The notes beneath the pieces are model-generated. The model was not told where the DNA came from, did not search any database, and saw only the letters and a list, made by a program, of their open reading frames with translations. Below, in pieces: positions 1-26,607 of a stretch of 64,000 nt of DNA (the stretch's first letter is position 1; every line of letters begins with the position of its first letter). The position numbers and the translations under genes were made by a program. The stretch is from Scylla paramamosain (taxonomy: Eukaryota; Arthropoda; Malacostraca; Decapoda; Portunidae): NCBI RefSeq assembly GCF_035594125.1, contig NC_087197.1:7610110-7674109 (forward strand). Reading direction: 5' to 3'.

Positions 1-2
1 AC

Positions 3-1718
3 TTTGCTTCTTCTTCTTTCCCTCCTCTACTTCAACCAGATGGCACCACTGCTATCACGTCTATTTCTAAAGCTGAACTCTTTGCTCAAACCTTTGCTAA
101 AAACTCTACCTTGGACGATTCTGGGCTTGTTCCTCCCTCTCCTCCACCCTCTGACTACTTCATGCCACGTATTAAAATTCTTCGTAATGATGTTTTCCAT
201 GCCCTCGCTGGTCTAAACCCTCGGAAGGCTTATGGACCTGATGGGGTCCCTCCTATTGTTCTCCGAAACTGTGCCTCCGTGCCTGCACCTTGCCTAGTCA
301 AACTCTTTCAGCTCTGTCTGTCAACATCTACCTTTCCTTCTTGCTGGAAGTTTGCCTACATTCAACCTGTTCCTAAAAAGGGTGACGGCTCTAATCCCTC
401 AAACTACCGTCCTATTGCTTTAATTTCCTGCTTATCTAAAGTTTTTGTATCTATCCTCAACAGGAAGATTCTTAAACATCTATCACTTCACAACCTTCTA
501 TCTGATCGCCAGTATGGGTTCCGTCAAGGCCGCTCTACTGGTGATCTTCTGGCTTTCCTTACTGAGTCTTGGTCATCCTCTTTTAGAGACTTTGGTGAAA
601 CTTTTGCTGTTGCCTTGGACATATCAAAAGCCTTTGATAGAGTCTGGCACAAAGCTTTGATTTCCAAACTACCCTCCTACGGTTTCTATCCTTCTCTCTG
701 TAACTTCATCTCAAGTTTCCTTTCTGACCGTTCTATTGCTGCTGTGGTAGACGGTCACTGTTCTTCTCCTAAATCTATTAACAGTGGTGTTCCTCAGGGT
801 TCTGTCCTGTCACCCACTCTCTTCTTATTATTCATTAATGATCTTCTAAACCAAACTTCTTGTCCTATCCACTCCTATGCTGATGATACCACCCTGCACT
901 TTTCCACGTCTTTTCATAGACGTCCAACCCTTCAGGAGGTAAACATATCACGCAGGGAAGCCACAGAACGCCTGACTTCTGATCTTTCTAAAATTTCTGA
1001 TTGGGGCAGAGCAAACTTGGTATTGTTCAATGCCTCAAAAACTCAATTCCTCCATCTATCAACTCGACACAATCTTCCAGACAACTATCCCCTCTTCTTC
1101 AATGACACTCAACTGTCCCCCTCTTCTACACTGAACATCCTCGGTCTGTCCTTTACTTATAATCTGAACTGGAAACTTCACATCTCATCTCTAGCTAAAA
1201 CAGCTTCTATGAAGTTAGGTGTTCTGAGACGTCTCCGCCAGTTTTTCTCACCCCCCCAGCTGCTAACTCTGTACAAGGGCCTTATCCGTCCATGTATGGA
1301 GTATACTTCACATGTCTGGGGGGGTTCCACTCATACTGCTCTTCTAGACAGGGTGGAATCAAAAGCTTTTCGTCTCATCAACTCCTCTCCTCTAACTGAC
1401 TGTCTTCAGCCCCTTTCTCACCGCCGCAATGTTGCATATCTAGCTGTCTTCTACCGCTATTTTCATGCCAACTGCTCTTCTGATCTTGCTAACTGCATGC
1501 CTCCCCTCCTTCCGCGGCCTCGCTGCACAAGACTTTCTTCTTTCTCTCACCCCTATTCTGTCCACCTCTCTAACGCAAGAGTTAACCAGTATTCTCAATC
1601 ATTCATCCCTTTCTCTGGTAAACTCTGGAACTCCCTGCCTTCTTCTGTATTTCCACCTTCCTATGACTTGAATTCCTTCAAGAGGGAGGTTTCAAGACAC
1701 TTATCCACCAATTTTTGA
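3..1718 (+). CDS. Reverse transcriptase ORF (3' part) of a jockey-like non-LTR retrotransposon, 5' end outside window
   Basis: The frame is open from base 3 to the TGA at 1716-1718, about 571 codons without a stop. There is no reason to start at the TTG at 111, so the ORF most likely enters from the left and lacks its endonuclease part here. RT hallmarks appear in order: GPDGVPP near 235, PVPKKGD near 370, NYRPIAL near 402, the first catalytic Asp in [11 protein letters not shown] (codon 618-620), [10 protein letters not shown] at 786, and the catalytic YADD box at 876-887. The region after the palm has the NILGL and [13 protein letters not shown] blocks usual in jockey/CR1-type ORF2 proteins. 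The product would copy its own RNA by target-primed reverse transcription. The intact motifs and open frame suggest a young copy. Codon composition (C- and T-rich) is unlike the satellite around it. Clade assignment to jockey is from recalled similarity to decapod elements; the RT identity itself is firm. Confidence 0.93.
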   Translation, partial: FASSSFPPLLQPDGTTAITSISKAELFAQTFAKNSTLDDSGLVPPSPPPSDYFMPRIKILRNDVFHALAGLNPRKAYGPDGVPPIVLRNCASVPAPCLVKLFQLCLSTSTFPSCWKFAYIQPVPKKGDGSNPSNYRPIALISCLSKVFVSILNRKILKHLSLHNLLSDRQYGFRQGRSTGDLLAFLTESWSSSFRDFGETFAVALDISKAFDRVWHKALISKLPSYGFYPSLCNFISSFLSDRSIAAVVDGHCSSPKSINSGVPQGSVLSPTLFLLFINDLLNQTSCPIHSYADDTTLHFSTSFHRRPTLQEVNISRREATERLTSDLSKISDWGRANLVLFNASKTQFLHLSTRHNLPDNYPLFFNDTQLSPSSTLNILGLSFTYNLNWKLHISSLAKTASMKLGVLRRLRQFFSPPQLLTLYKGLIRPCMEYTSHVWGGSTHTALLDRVESKAFRLINSSPLTDCLQPLSHRRNVAYLAVFYRYFHANCSSDLANCMPPLLPRPRCTRLSSFSHPYSVHLSNARVNQYSQSFIPFSGKLWNSLPSSVFPPSYDLNSFKREVSRHLSTNF

Positions 1719-1824
1719 CCACTGCTTTGACCCTTTTATGGGACTGGCATTTCAGTGGGCATTTTTTTTTATTAGATTTTTGTTGCCCTTGGCCAGTATC
1801 CTTCCTACATAAAAAAAAAAAAAC
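1719..1824 (+). other. 3'UTR and poly(A) tail of the jockey-like element
   Basis: About 90 bp of non-satellite sequence with a T-run at about 1764 follows the ORF stop and ends in 14 A residues. Its position between the RT stop codon and resumed satellite fits the tail of a target-primed insertion. Confidence 0.8.
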
Positions 1825-2065
1825 ACTCAAAATATACATTTTTGGTAAAGTTTTTCTGCTTCTTGATATTGGTTGGTTTGCATCAGTTTTAGCGTTTTTC
1901 TACGTAAAACACTGAGAAGACACGTTTTCAGTAATTTTCTTTTGGATTCCCACATAGAGTGAGTTCCTTATTATTTATCATTTTGATGCCTAACATGCTG
2001 AAAAACACTCAAAAGACAGATTTCTGGTAAGGTCTTTAATTTCCTCATATGCGAGGCCTTGCATG
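1825..2065 (-). repeat. Inverted satellite monomers (remnant of inverted block A)
   Basis: Monomers here run opposite to those that follow: CAAAAACACTC and GTTTTAGCG-type motifs replace GAGTGTTTTTG and CGCTAAAAC. Orientation flips at GCATG|TCTTTTGAG (2065/2066). The block matches the right part of block A in the 5.87 kb unit, for example 58733-58975. Its left part would lie to the left of the retrotransposon. Confidence 0.85.
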
Positions 2066-2423
2066 TCTTTTGAGTGTTTTTGAACGTGTTGCGCAATAAA
2101 GCACTAAAAGGAAGGGCAATCACATTACATGGGAATAAAGCCAAATTTTACCAAGAACTTGCCATTAAGTGTTTTTTGAGCTCCTTACATACCAAAACGC
2201 TAAAACGCCTGCAAAATACATTTGATGGAGAAACAGAATAATATTACCAAATCCATGTATTTTGAGTGTTTTTGATCATGTTATCTATAAAAACACTTAA
2301 ATACATGCAAAGAACCTTATGTTTGGGAAACGAAAGGACATTACGAGAAACGTGTATTATGAGTGTTTTTTAAGTTCCTTCAGTACCTAAAAGCTAAAAC
2401 CCACAATAACACTCTTTATTTAG

Positions 2424-2503
2424 AAAAAAAAAATATTAAACAAAAAATAAAAAAATAGGATTTTTTTTTTTTTGTTATTTATCTTTATAGGTACCGAGAT
2501 GCC
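2424..2503 (+). repeat. A-run/T-run junction marking each ~1.09-kb unit (first example)
   Basis: An A-rich run, a short TAGGA-type spacer and a T-run of about 13 precede GTTATT and GGTACCGAGATGCC. Compared with ordinary monomers, the A-run sits where GGAGAAACAG lies and the T-run where GTGTTTTT lies; the intervening ACATTACC...GTGTATTTT portion is missing. The junction thus looks like a truncated monomer-monomer join whose homopolymers have expanded. The A and T runs could pair as a hairpin. In the right array examples lie near 25517-25605, 27226-27288, 28345-28400 and 29452-29483, and again in each later copy. Confidence 0.75.
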
Positions 2504-2969
2504 AAAATTCTGCCAAAATTCAGGGAATTTATTTGGAAAAAAGAACATTAACAAAAAAGTTAATTATAGCTTTTTTTTCGGATTGTTATGTACCAAACCC
2601 TAAAGTGCTTGCAAAGCCACCTATATAAAGAAGTTAAGCGACTTTACCAGACCCCTGTCTTTTAAGTGTTTTTCAGCATGTTAGGCACCAAAACGATAAA
2701 TAATATGGAAGTCAGTCAATATGTGAATCCAAAAGAAAATTACTGAAAACGTGTCTTTTCAGTGTTTTACGTAGAAAAACGTTAAAGTGGATGCAAACCA
2801 ACCTATATGAAGAAATAGAATAACATTACCAAAAAGATATATTTGAGTGTTTTTGAGCTTGTTACCTACAAAAAAATGCAAAAATGGATGTAAAGCACTC
2901 TATATTAGGAAACAAAAGGACATTACGAGAAACGTGTATAATGAGTGTTTTATAGTTTTAAAAGAACCA

Positions 2970-20014
<17,045 letters not shown>

Positions 20015-20610
20015 TAAATATTTCGTTGATAAATTACATTCAGGAAAGTTAGGGAACATCCCTTACAGAAGAAAAAGATCGCAGAAGAATGATCCTAAAT
20101 GGATGACTGAGGTTAAAACACTACATTGGGCGAAGGAGAAGTATATATGAGATTAAAGACAGGGGAAGTGGTTTTAAGGCCATAATATAATGAATTAGAG
20201 ATTAGTAAAATTGTGAGCGAGTATTTTTTAATTGTCTTTTCCCAGGAAAACATGCAGGATTTGCCGAATAGTGAGAAGATATTTAGAGTAGAAGAGGATG
20301 AGAAGCTGACAGATATTACCATAACTAAAAGAGATAGTGGAACAGGAGATAGATAAGTTGAAAAGTTCAAGTCACCAGGACCAGATGAAATATATTCCAC
20401 AGTATTTAAGGAAAGGAAAAAGGTTATAAGTAATCTGTTAGTTTCTGTCCTTAGGAAATCACTTTAGTCATGTGAGGTATCGGTAATTCGGAGGCAGGCG
20501 AATATAGTACCTACCTTTAAGAAAGGAGATAAAACTTTAACGTCTAACCTGTCAGCTTAACTTCTGTTGAATGTAAAATAATGGAGTCAATAATAGCAGA
20601 TTCTTCTTGC
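20015..20610 (+). pseudogene. Decayed CR1-like non-LTR retrotransposon fragment
   Basis: Broken reading frames on the plus strand give recognisable LINE ORF2 pieces. These are NDPKWMTEVKTL near 20090, SEYFLIVFSQENMQDLP near 20220, SPGPDEIYSTVFKE near 20370 and VPTFKKGDKT near 20505. They span the linker before the RT domain and the start of that domain. Stops and frameshifts separate them, and a 166-bp deletion removes the RKAK...GFYQAYKTK part that survives in the sister copy. The catalytic RT motifs are absent. It cannot make a functional protein. The CR1-like label is from recalled family resemblance; jockey or L2 relatives are possible. Confidence 0.8.
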
Positions 20611-22144
20611 AGATTTACTTATTTCTTATGTTTTTATGTTCTTATTACCAAAAGCGTGTATTTTCAGTGTTTTTCAGCTATTACGTGAAAAAAAATGCCA
20701 AAATGCATGCAAAGCACCCAATATGAAGAAAAAGAGCGACATTACGAGAAACGTGCATTATGAGTGTTTTTGAGATTCTTAGGTACCAAAACGCTGAAAC
20801 TCATGAATAACACTCTTAATTGAGATAGAGAGCTTATCAAATGTGTGTATTTTGAGTGTTTTTCACATCCTTAGTTACCAAAACCGCAAATTGCATGCGA
20901 AACTAGCTTTATGTGGAAAAAAAAATGACATTACCAGAAGAGTGTCTTTTGAGTGTTTTTGAGCGTGTTAGGCAATAAAGCACTATAAAGCAGGCAATCA
21001 CATTACATGGAAATAAAACCAAATTTTACCAAGAACTTGCCTTTAAGTGTTTTTCAGCTCCTTACATATTGAAACGCTAAAACGCATGCAAAACACCCTT
21101 TATGGAGAAACAGAAAAACATTACAAAAAACATGTATTTTGAGTGTTTTTGATCATGTTACATACATGCAAAGAACCCTGTATTTGGGAAACGAAAGGAC
21201 ATTATGAGAAACGTGCATTATGAGTGTTTTTAAGTTCCTTAAGTACCAAAAAGCTAAAACCCACAAATAACACTCTTTATAGAGAAAAAAATAAATAAAT
21301 AAAAAAATAGCAATTTTTTTTTTTTGTTATTCATCTTCATAGGTGTCAAGATGCCAAAATTCTGGCAAAATTCAGGGAAATTATGTGGAAAAAAGAACAT
21401 TATCAAAAAAGTTAATTCTAGATTTTTTTCGGACTGTTATGTACCAAACCCTAAAGTGCCTGCAAAACCACCTACTTTCCAAGAAGCGTGTATTGTGAGT
21501 GTTTTTGAGATTCCTCGGTACCAACACATGAGAACACATAAATAGCACTCAATGTGGAAAAAAAAAAAAACAGAAAACTACCAAAAATGTGTATTTTAGT
21601 GTATTTCACATTTATAGATAACAAAACGCAAAAATGCATGCCGATCACCCTATATGTAAAAAAGAAATAACATTTACATAAAGGTGTGTTTTGAGTATTT
21701 ATTATCGTTTTAGGAAGAGAAACGTACAAAAACGTCAAAATGGATGCAAACTACTTAATAAGGGATACGAAAAGACACTACGAGAAATGTTTATTATGAA
21801 TGTTTTTGAACTTCTTAATTATGAAAACGCTTAAAACGCATGAATAGTACTCTATATCAAGAAAAAGAGAGAAAAAAAAACATGTAATTTGAGTGTATTT
21901 CACATTCTTAGATGCCATATCGTGAAAATACATATAATTTACCCTATATGGCGAAACAAAAAGTGATTAAGAAAATCGCACATTATGAATGTTTTTGAGT
22001 TTCTTAGGTACAAAAACGCTAAAACACATGAATCTATTTTCGCACAAAAAAACATGGAAAAAAAACCCTATAAAGGAAAACGAAACAATATTACCAAAAT
22101 CGTGTCTTTTTTTGGATTTACTTACGTAATAAAACGCTAAAACC

Positions 22145-22225
22145 CATGCAAAAAAATAAAATAAAATAAAATAAAATAAAATAAAAATAAATAAATAAAT
22201 AAATAAATAAAGTAAATAAATGAAT
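22145..22225. repeat. AAATA/AATA-type microsatellite
   Basis: Imperfect AAAAT units pass into AAAT units over about 80 bp, replacing part of a monomer. Confidence 0.88.
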
Positions 22226-23241
22226 AAAAATAAGTACTGAGAAACAGTATACCTTTACCAAAAACCGAGTATTTTAAGAGTTTTTGAGTTTGTTACATAG
22301 AAAAAAAAAAAGCTACATTACCAAAAACATATCTTTGAAGTGTTTAGGAGCTTCTTACGTCCAAAAAAGTGCTAAAAGGCATGCAAAACTTTCTTATTGA
22401 GAAAAAGAATAACATCACCGAAAAATGAATTGAAACTTCATTTTCAGAAACATGTCTTTTGAATGTCTTTTGGAGCAGGTTCGGCACAAAAGCACAAAAA
22501 GGATGAAAAACACTCTATAGCTATATATATATATTACCTAGACACGTTGTCCTTTTTAGCTGCTTACGTACCAAAACGCTTAAACGCATTCAAAACACTG
22601 TTTAAAATACAAAACAAAATAACTTTACCAAAAACGTGTATTTTTAGTGTTTATGAGCTTGTTACGTAAAAAAAAAAAAAAAACACCAAAATATAAAGTA
22701 CACCACATCGGAAAAGAAAAAAAACATTACGCGAGACGTGTATTTTGATTTTTTTCTTTTTCTTTCGAGCTTCTTAGGGAACAAAACGCTTAAACGCATA
22801 AATAGCTCTCTATTTGGAGAAAGAGAACATTACAAAAATTGTGTATTTTGAGTGTTTTTCACAGAAAACAAAACGCCAAAATACATGTAAATCGCCCTCT
22901 ATGGTGAAATAAAACGACATTACAGGAAACATATCTTAAGGGTGTTAGACAACAAAACGCTAAAAATCATAGAAAGGACTCGATATCGAAAAAACAAAAC
23001 GCGAAAACGCGTTTGAATAAAACTCTATATAGACAAACAGAACAACATTGTCAAAAACTTGTATTTTGAGTGTTTTTTTACATTGTTAGGTACCAAACGG
23101 TAAAATGGAAGCGAATCACCCTATATAGGAGAACAATGTGAAATTACCAGAAGCGTGTCTTTTAAGTTTTTTTTTTTGAGCGTTTTAGGCACCAAAACGC
23201 TAAAATGCATGAAGAACACCCTATTTTCAATAAAAAAAACC

Positions 23242-23259
23242 AGCTTGGTTTACCAAGCT
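23242..23259. repeat. Short inverted repeat at the duplication breakpoint
   Basis: AGCTTGGT and ACCAAGCT are perfect inverted 8-mers separated by TT. They abut the first base of the duplicated segment at 23260. The sequence is not part of the ordinary monomer. Confidence 0.75.
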
Positions 23260-24449
23260 TTTCTCATATTATGTAGCAAAACATCATAATGCATGCAGAT
23301 CTCTATATGAAGAAGCAAAACTATATTACAGGAAACTTGAGTGTTAGGAATCAAAATGCTAAAAAGCATTGAAAGCACCCTATTTGGCAATATAAAATAA
23401 CATTACCAAGAAAGTATCTTTAGAGTGTTTTTGACCTTCTTACGTGCGAAATCGCTGAAACGCATGCAAAACAACCTTTATGGAGAAACAGAATAACATT
23501 ACCAAAAACTTGTATTTTGATTGTTTTTGTGCTTGTTAAGTACAAAAATGCCAAATTACACACAAAGCATCCCACATGGAGAAAACAAAGGACATTACGA
23601 GAAAAGTGTATTATGAGAGATTTTGAGCTTTTTAGGTACCAAGACTCAAAAACACATGATTAACACTTTATATGGAAAAACAACTCTACCGAAAACTTTT
23701 ACTTAAACTCTTTTTCATATTGTTAAGTACCAAAAGTCAAAATACATTGGAAGCCCCCTTTATCGGGAAACGAAACGACATTATCATCAACGTGCCTTTT
23801 GAGTGTTTTTCAACGTGTTAGACACCAGAACGCTAAAAAACATGGAAAGCACTCTATAAAGGAATACAAAACAACATTACTAAAAACGTGTTTTATAGGT
23901 TCTTATGTACAGAAACGCTAAAACCCATGCAAAACACCCTTTCTGGAGAAGCGAAATAAATATTTCGTTGATAAATTACATTCAGGAAAGTTAGGGAACA
24001 TCCCTTACAGAAGAAAAAGATCGCAGAAGAATGATCCTAAATGGATGACTGAGGTTAAAACACTACATAGGGCGAAGGAGAAGTATATATGAGATTAAAG
24101 ACAGGGGAAGTGGTTTTAAGGCCATAATATAATGAATTAGAAAAGTCAGGAGTTTAACAAGGAAAGCTAAAAACAGTTATGAATTAAAAATAGCCAGCCA
24201 AGCGAAGATGGACCTTAAGGGATTTTATCAGGCATATAAGACGAAGAATAAAGAAACAATAGTTCCTTAAAGACAGCAGAATGGGACCTGATTAGTTGTT
24301 GAGAGGAGATTAGTAAAATTGTGAGCGAGTATTTTTTAATTGTCTTTGCCCAGGAAAACATGCAGGATTTGCCGAATAGTGAGAAGATATTTAGAATAGA
24401 AGAGGATGAGAAGCTGACAGATATTACCATAACTAAAAGAGATAGTGGA
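23260..24449 (+). repeat. Right copy of the segmental duplication, ending at the assembly gap
   Basis: It matches 19317-20340 nearly base for base (a few substitutions, e.g. ACATAGGGCG against ACATTGGGCG, GTCTTTGCCC against GTCTTTTCCC). It contains 166 bp more. It runs straight into the N-run, so its right end is unknown. Confidence 0.88.
23954..24449 (+). pseudogene. Decayed CR1-like LINE fragment, fuller copy, truncated by gap
   Basis: This is the same relic as at 20015 but it keeps the segment at 24141-24306. That segment reads, with frame changes, as RKAKNSYELKIASQAK and GFYQAYKTKNKETI, the expected linker of this LINE class. SEYFLIVFAQENMQDLP follows, and the sequence stops at the gap before the RT domain. 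Because the extra segment is authentic LINE sequence, the shorter left copy is the derived, deleted one. Confidence 0.8.
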
Positions 24450-24549
24450 NNNNNNNNNNNNNNNNNNNNNNNNNNNNNNNNNNNNNNNNNNNNNNNNNNN
24501 NNNNNNNNNNNNNNNNNNNNNNNNNNNNNNNNNNNNNNNNNNNNNNNNN
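24450..24549. other. Assembly gap (100 N)
   Basis: Exactly 100 N characters, a common placeholder for a gap of unknown size. It separates the duplicated LINE-bearing segment from the homogenised 5.87-kb array, so the true junction is not known. Confidence 0.99.
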
Positions 24550-24686
24550 AAAATATGATATTAACAGAAAAGTGTCTTTGAGTGTTTTTGAGCGTGTTAG
24601 GCAATAAAGCACTAAAAAGCAGTGCAATCATATTACATGGGAATAAAACCAACTTTTAAGAAGAACTTGCCTTTTGGTGTATTTGA

Positions 24687-25167
24687 CACGCATTTAGTAA
24701 GGTTGTTCTGTTTCTCAATTAAGAGTGTTATTCACAAGTTTCTGCATTTTGGTATCTAGAAAACTTCTCCATATACACGAGTTTTTGCGTTTTTTGCCTT
24801 GTGGTTTTTTTGAACTATAAAACATTCATTATACACTTTTCTTGCAATGTCCCTTTGTTTCCCAATATAGAGTGCTTTGTATCAATTTTTGCGTTTTATT
24901 TTTTTGTACGTAACAAGCTGAAAAACACTCAAAATATACATTTTTGGTAATGTTTTTCTGCTTCTTGATATGGGTTAGTTTGCATCAGTTTTAGCGTTTT
25001 TCTACGTAAAACACTGAGAAGACAGGTTTTCAGTAATTTTCTTTTGGATTCCCACATAGAGTGAGTTCTTTATTATTTATCGTTTTGGTGCCTAACATGC
25101 TGAAAAACACTCAAAAGACAGATTTCTGGTAAGGTCTTTAATTTCCTCATATGCGAGGCCCTGCATG
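24687..25167 (-). repeat. Inverted block A (about five monomers) in copy 1
   Basis: Orientation switches at TTTGA|CACGCATTTAG and returns at GCATG|TCTTTTGAG. Equivalent blocks occur at 30559-31040, 36426-36905, 42305-42785, 48141-48621, 53999-54479 and 58493-58975. A partial copy lies at 1825-2065. Block length is almost constant at 480-483 bp. Confidence 0.88.
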
Positions 25168-26251
25168 TCTTTTGAGTGTTTTTGAACGTGTTACGCAATA
25201 AAGCACTAAAAGGAAGGTCAATCACATTACATGGGAATAAAACCAAATTTTACCAAGAACTTGCCTTTAAGTGTTTTTGAGCGCCTTACATACCAAAACG
25301 CTAAAATGCATGCAAAATACATTTTATAAAGAAACAGAATAATATTACCAAAAACATGTATTTTGAGTGTTTTTGATCATGATATCTATAAAAACGCTTA
25401 AATACATGCAAAGAACTTTATGTTTGGGAAACGAAAAGACATTACAAGAAACGTGTATTATGAGTGTTTTTTTTTTTTTTTTTTTTCAGTACCTAAAGCT
25501 AAAACCCACAAATAACACTCTTTATTTAGATAAAAAAAATTAATTAACAAAAAATTTTAATAATTGGATTTTCTATTTATTTATTTATTTTTTTTGTTAT
25601 TTATCCTTATAGGTACCGAGATGCCAAAATTCTGCCAAATTTCAGGGAATTTATGTGGGAAAAGGAACATTACCAAAAGAGTTATTTATAGCTTTTTTTT
25701 CGGATTGTTATGTACCAAACCCTAAAGTGCATCCAAAGCCACCTATATAGGGAAGTTAAACGACTTTTCCAGAAACCTGTCTTTTCAGTGTTTTTCAGCA
25801 TGTTAGGCACTAAAACGATAAATAATATGGAAGTCAGTCAATATGTGAATCCAAAAGAAAATTACTGAAAACGTGTCTTTTCAGTGTTTTACGTAGAAAA
25901 ACGCTAAAGCAGATGCAAACCAACCTTTATGAAGAAATAGAATAACATTACCAAAAAGATATATTTTGAGTATTTTTGAGCTTGTTACCTACAAAAAAAT
26001 GCAAAAATGGATATAATGCACTCTATATTAGGAAACAAAACGACATTACGAGAAACGTGTATAATGAGTGTTTTATAGTTTTAAAAGAACCAAAAAAAAA
26101 GAACGCCAAAATGCACACAAATTAACCAAACAAATGGGATTTTTCCTCATGTTAGGTACAACAATCTATACAGAATATAAAAAAAACAGAACAACATTAC
26201 CAAAAACGTATATAATAAGTGTTTTTGCGCTTCTTTGGTAATAAAATACTG

Positions 26252-26263
26252 AATCACGTGATT
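26252..26263. repeat. Perfect 12-bp palindrome AATCACGTGATT next to inverted block B
   Basis: The palindrome lies 13 bases before the orientation switch. It is conserved at 32127, 37996, 43861, 49705 and 55567. The diverged homologue at about 16628 reads AAACACGTGATT and is not a perfect palindrome. Confidence 0.85.
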
Positions 26264-26276
26264 AGCACATTCATTT

Positions 26277-26607
26277 AGGCGTTTTGGTTTCTCAAAAGCT
26301 GGAAAACGCTTAAATCATACGTTTTTGGTAATGTCTCCCGATAAAGGCTATTGTGCACGCGTTTTAGCATTTTGGAACGTAAGAAGCTCAAAAACACTCA
26401 AAAGACACCATTTTGATAATGTTGTTTTGATTTTTATATAGAGTGTCTTCCATGCTCTTTAGAGTTTTGGTGCTAACGTTGAAAAGCCCCGAAATAACAT
26501 TTTTTCTGGGAATGACGTCTCTTTACCTTATAAAGGGTGAAATGGATGATTTTTTGCGTATTGGTACGAAATAAGCTGAAAAAACATTCATAATACACGT
26601 TTTTGGC
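26277..26607 (-). repeat. Inverted block B (about 3.4 monomers) in copy 1
   Basis: It runs from AGGCGTTTTGG to CGTTTTTGGC, after which forward AATGTGTATTATGAG resumes. Equivalents lie at 32152-32483, 38021-38351, 43886-44216, 49730-50059 and 55592-55922. It is homologous to 16653-17085. Confidence 0.87.

Larger units (their letters stand above)
1..1824 (+). mobile_element. 3' portion of a jockey-like LINE with 3'UTR and poly(A), inserted in satellite DNA
   Basis: The element comprises the RT ORF, a short 3'UTR (1719-1810) and an A-run at 1811-1824. Satellite sequence begins at once at 1825 (CACTCAAAATATAC). Uninterrupted satellite copies at about 58730 read CAAAAACACTCAAAATATAC, so up to five of the terminal A residues may belong to the target. 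The insertion therefore lies inside an inverted monomer block. The 5' boundary and the left target-site duplication are outside the window. Confidence 0.88.
20645..23259 (+). repeat. Diverged satellite monomers with an island of ordered array
   Basis: Monomer boxes resume after the LINE fragment. From about 20800 to 21475 the sequence closely follows the ordered-array pattern (GCAATAAAGCACTA, GATCATGTTA, and an A/T junction at about 21281-21345). It then returns to strongly divergent monomers at about 21476. No gene is seen. Confidence 0.8.

Noticed and set aside
4..216. Overlapping plus-strand frames at 4-216, 445-660, 1465-1671 and 1715-1915
   Set aside because: They are out-of-frame shadows of the RT ORF and its 3'UTR.
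2041..2066. CCTCATATGCGAGG as a special palindrome at the block A junction
   Set aside because: It is imperfect, and forward monomers contain the equivalent CCTCCTATATGAGG, so it is ordinary monomer sequence rather than a junction feature.
20113..20400. Minus-strand frame of 95 codons over the LINE relic
   Set aside because: The plus strand reads as decayed LINE ORF2, and the minus-strand frame is its shadow.
24215..24652. Open frames running through 24450-24549
   Set aside because: They cross an N-run of unknown true length; the frame is meaningless.
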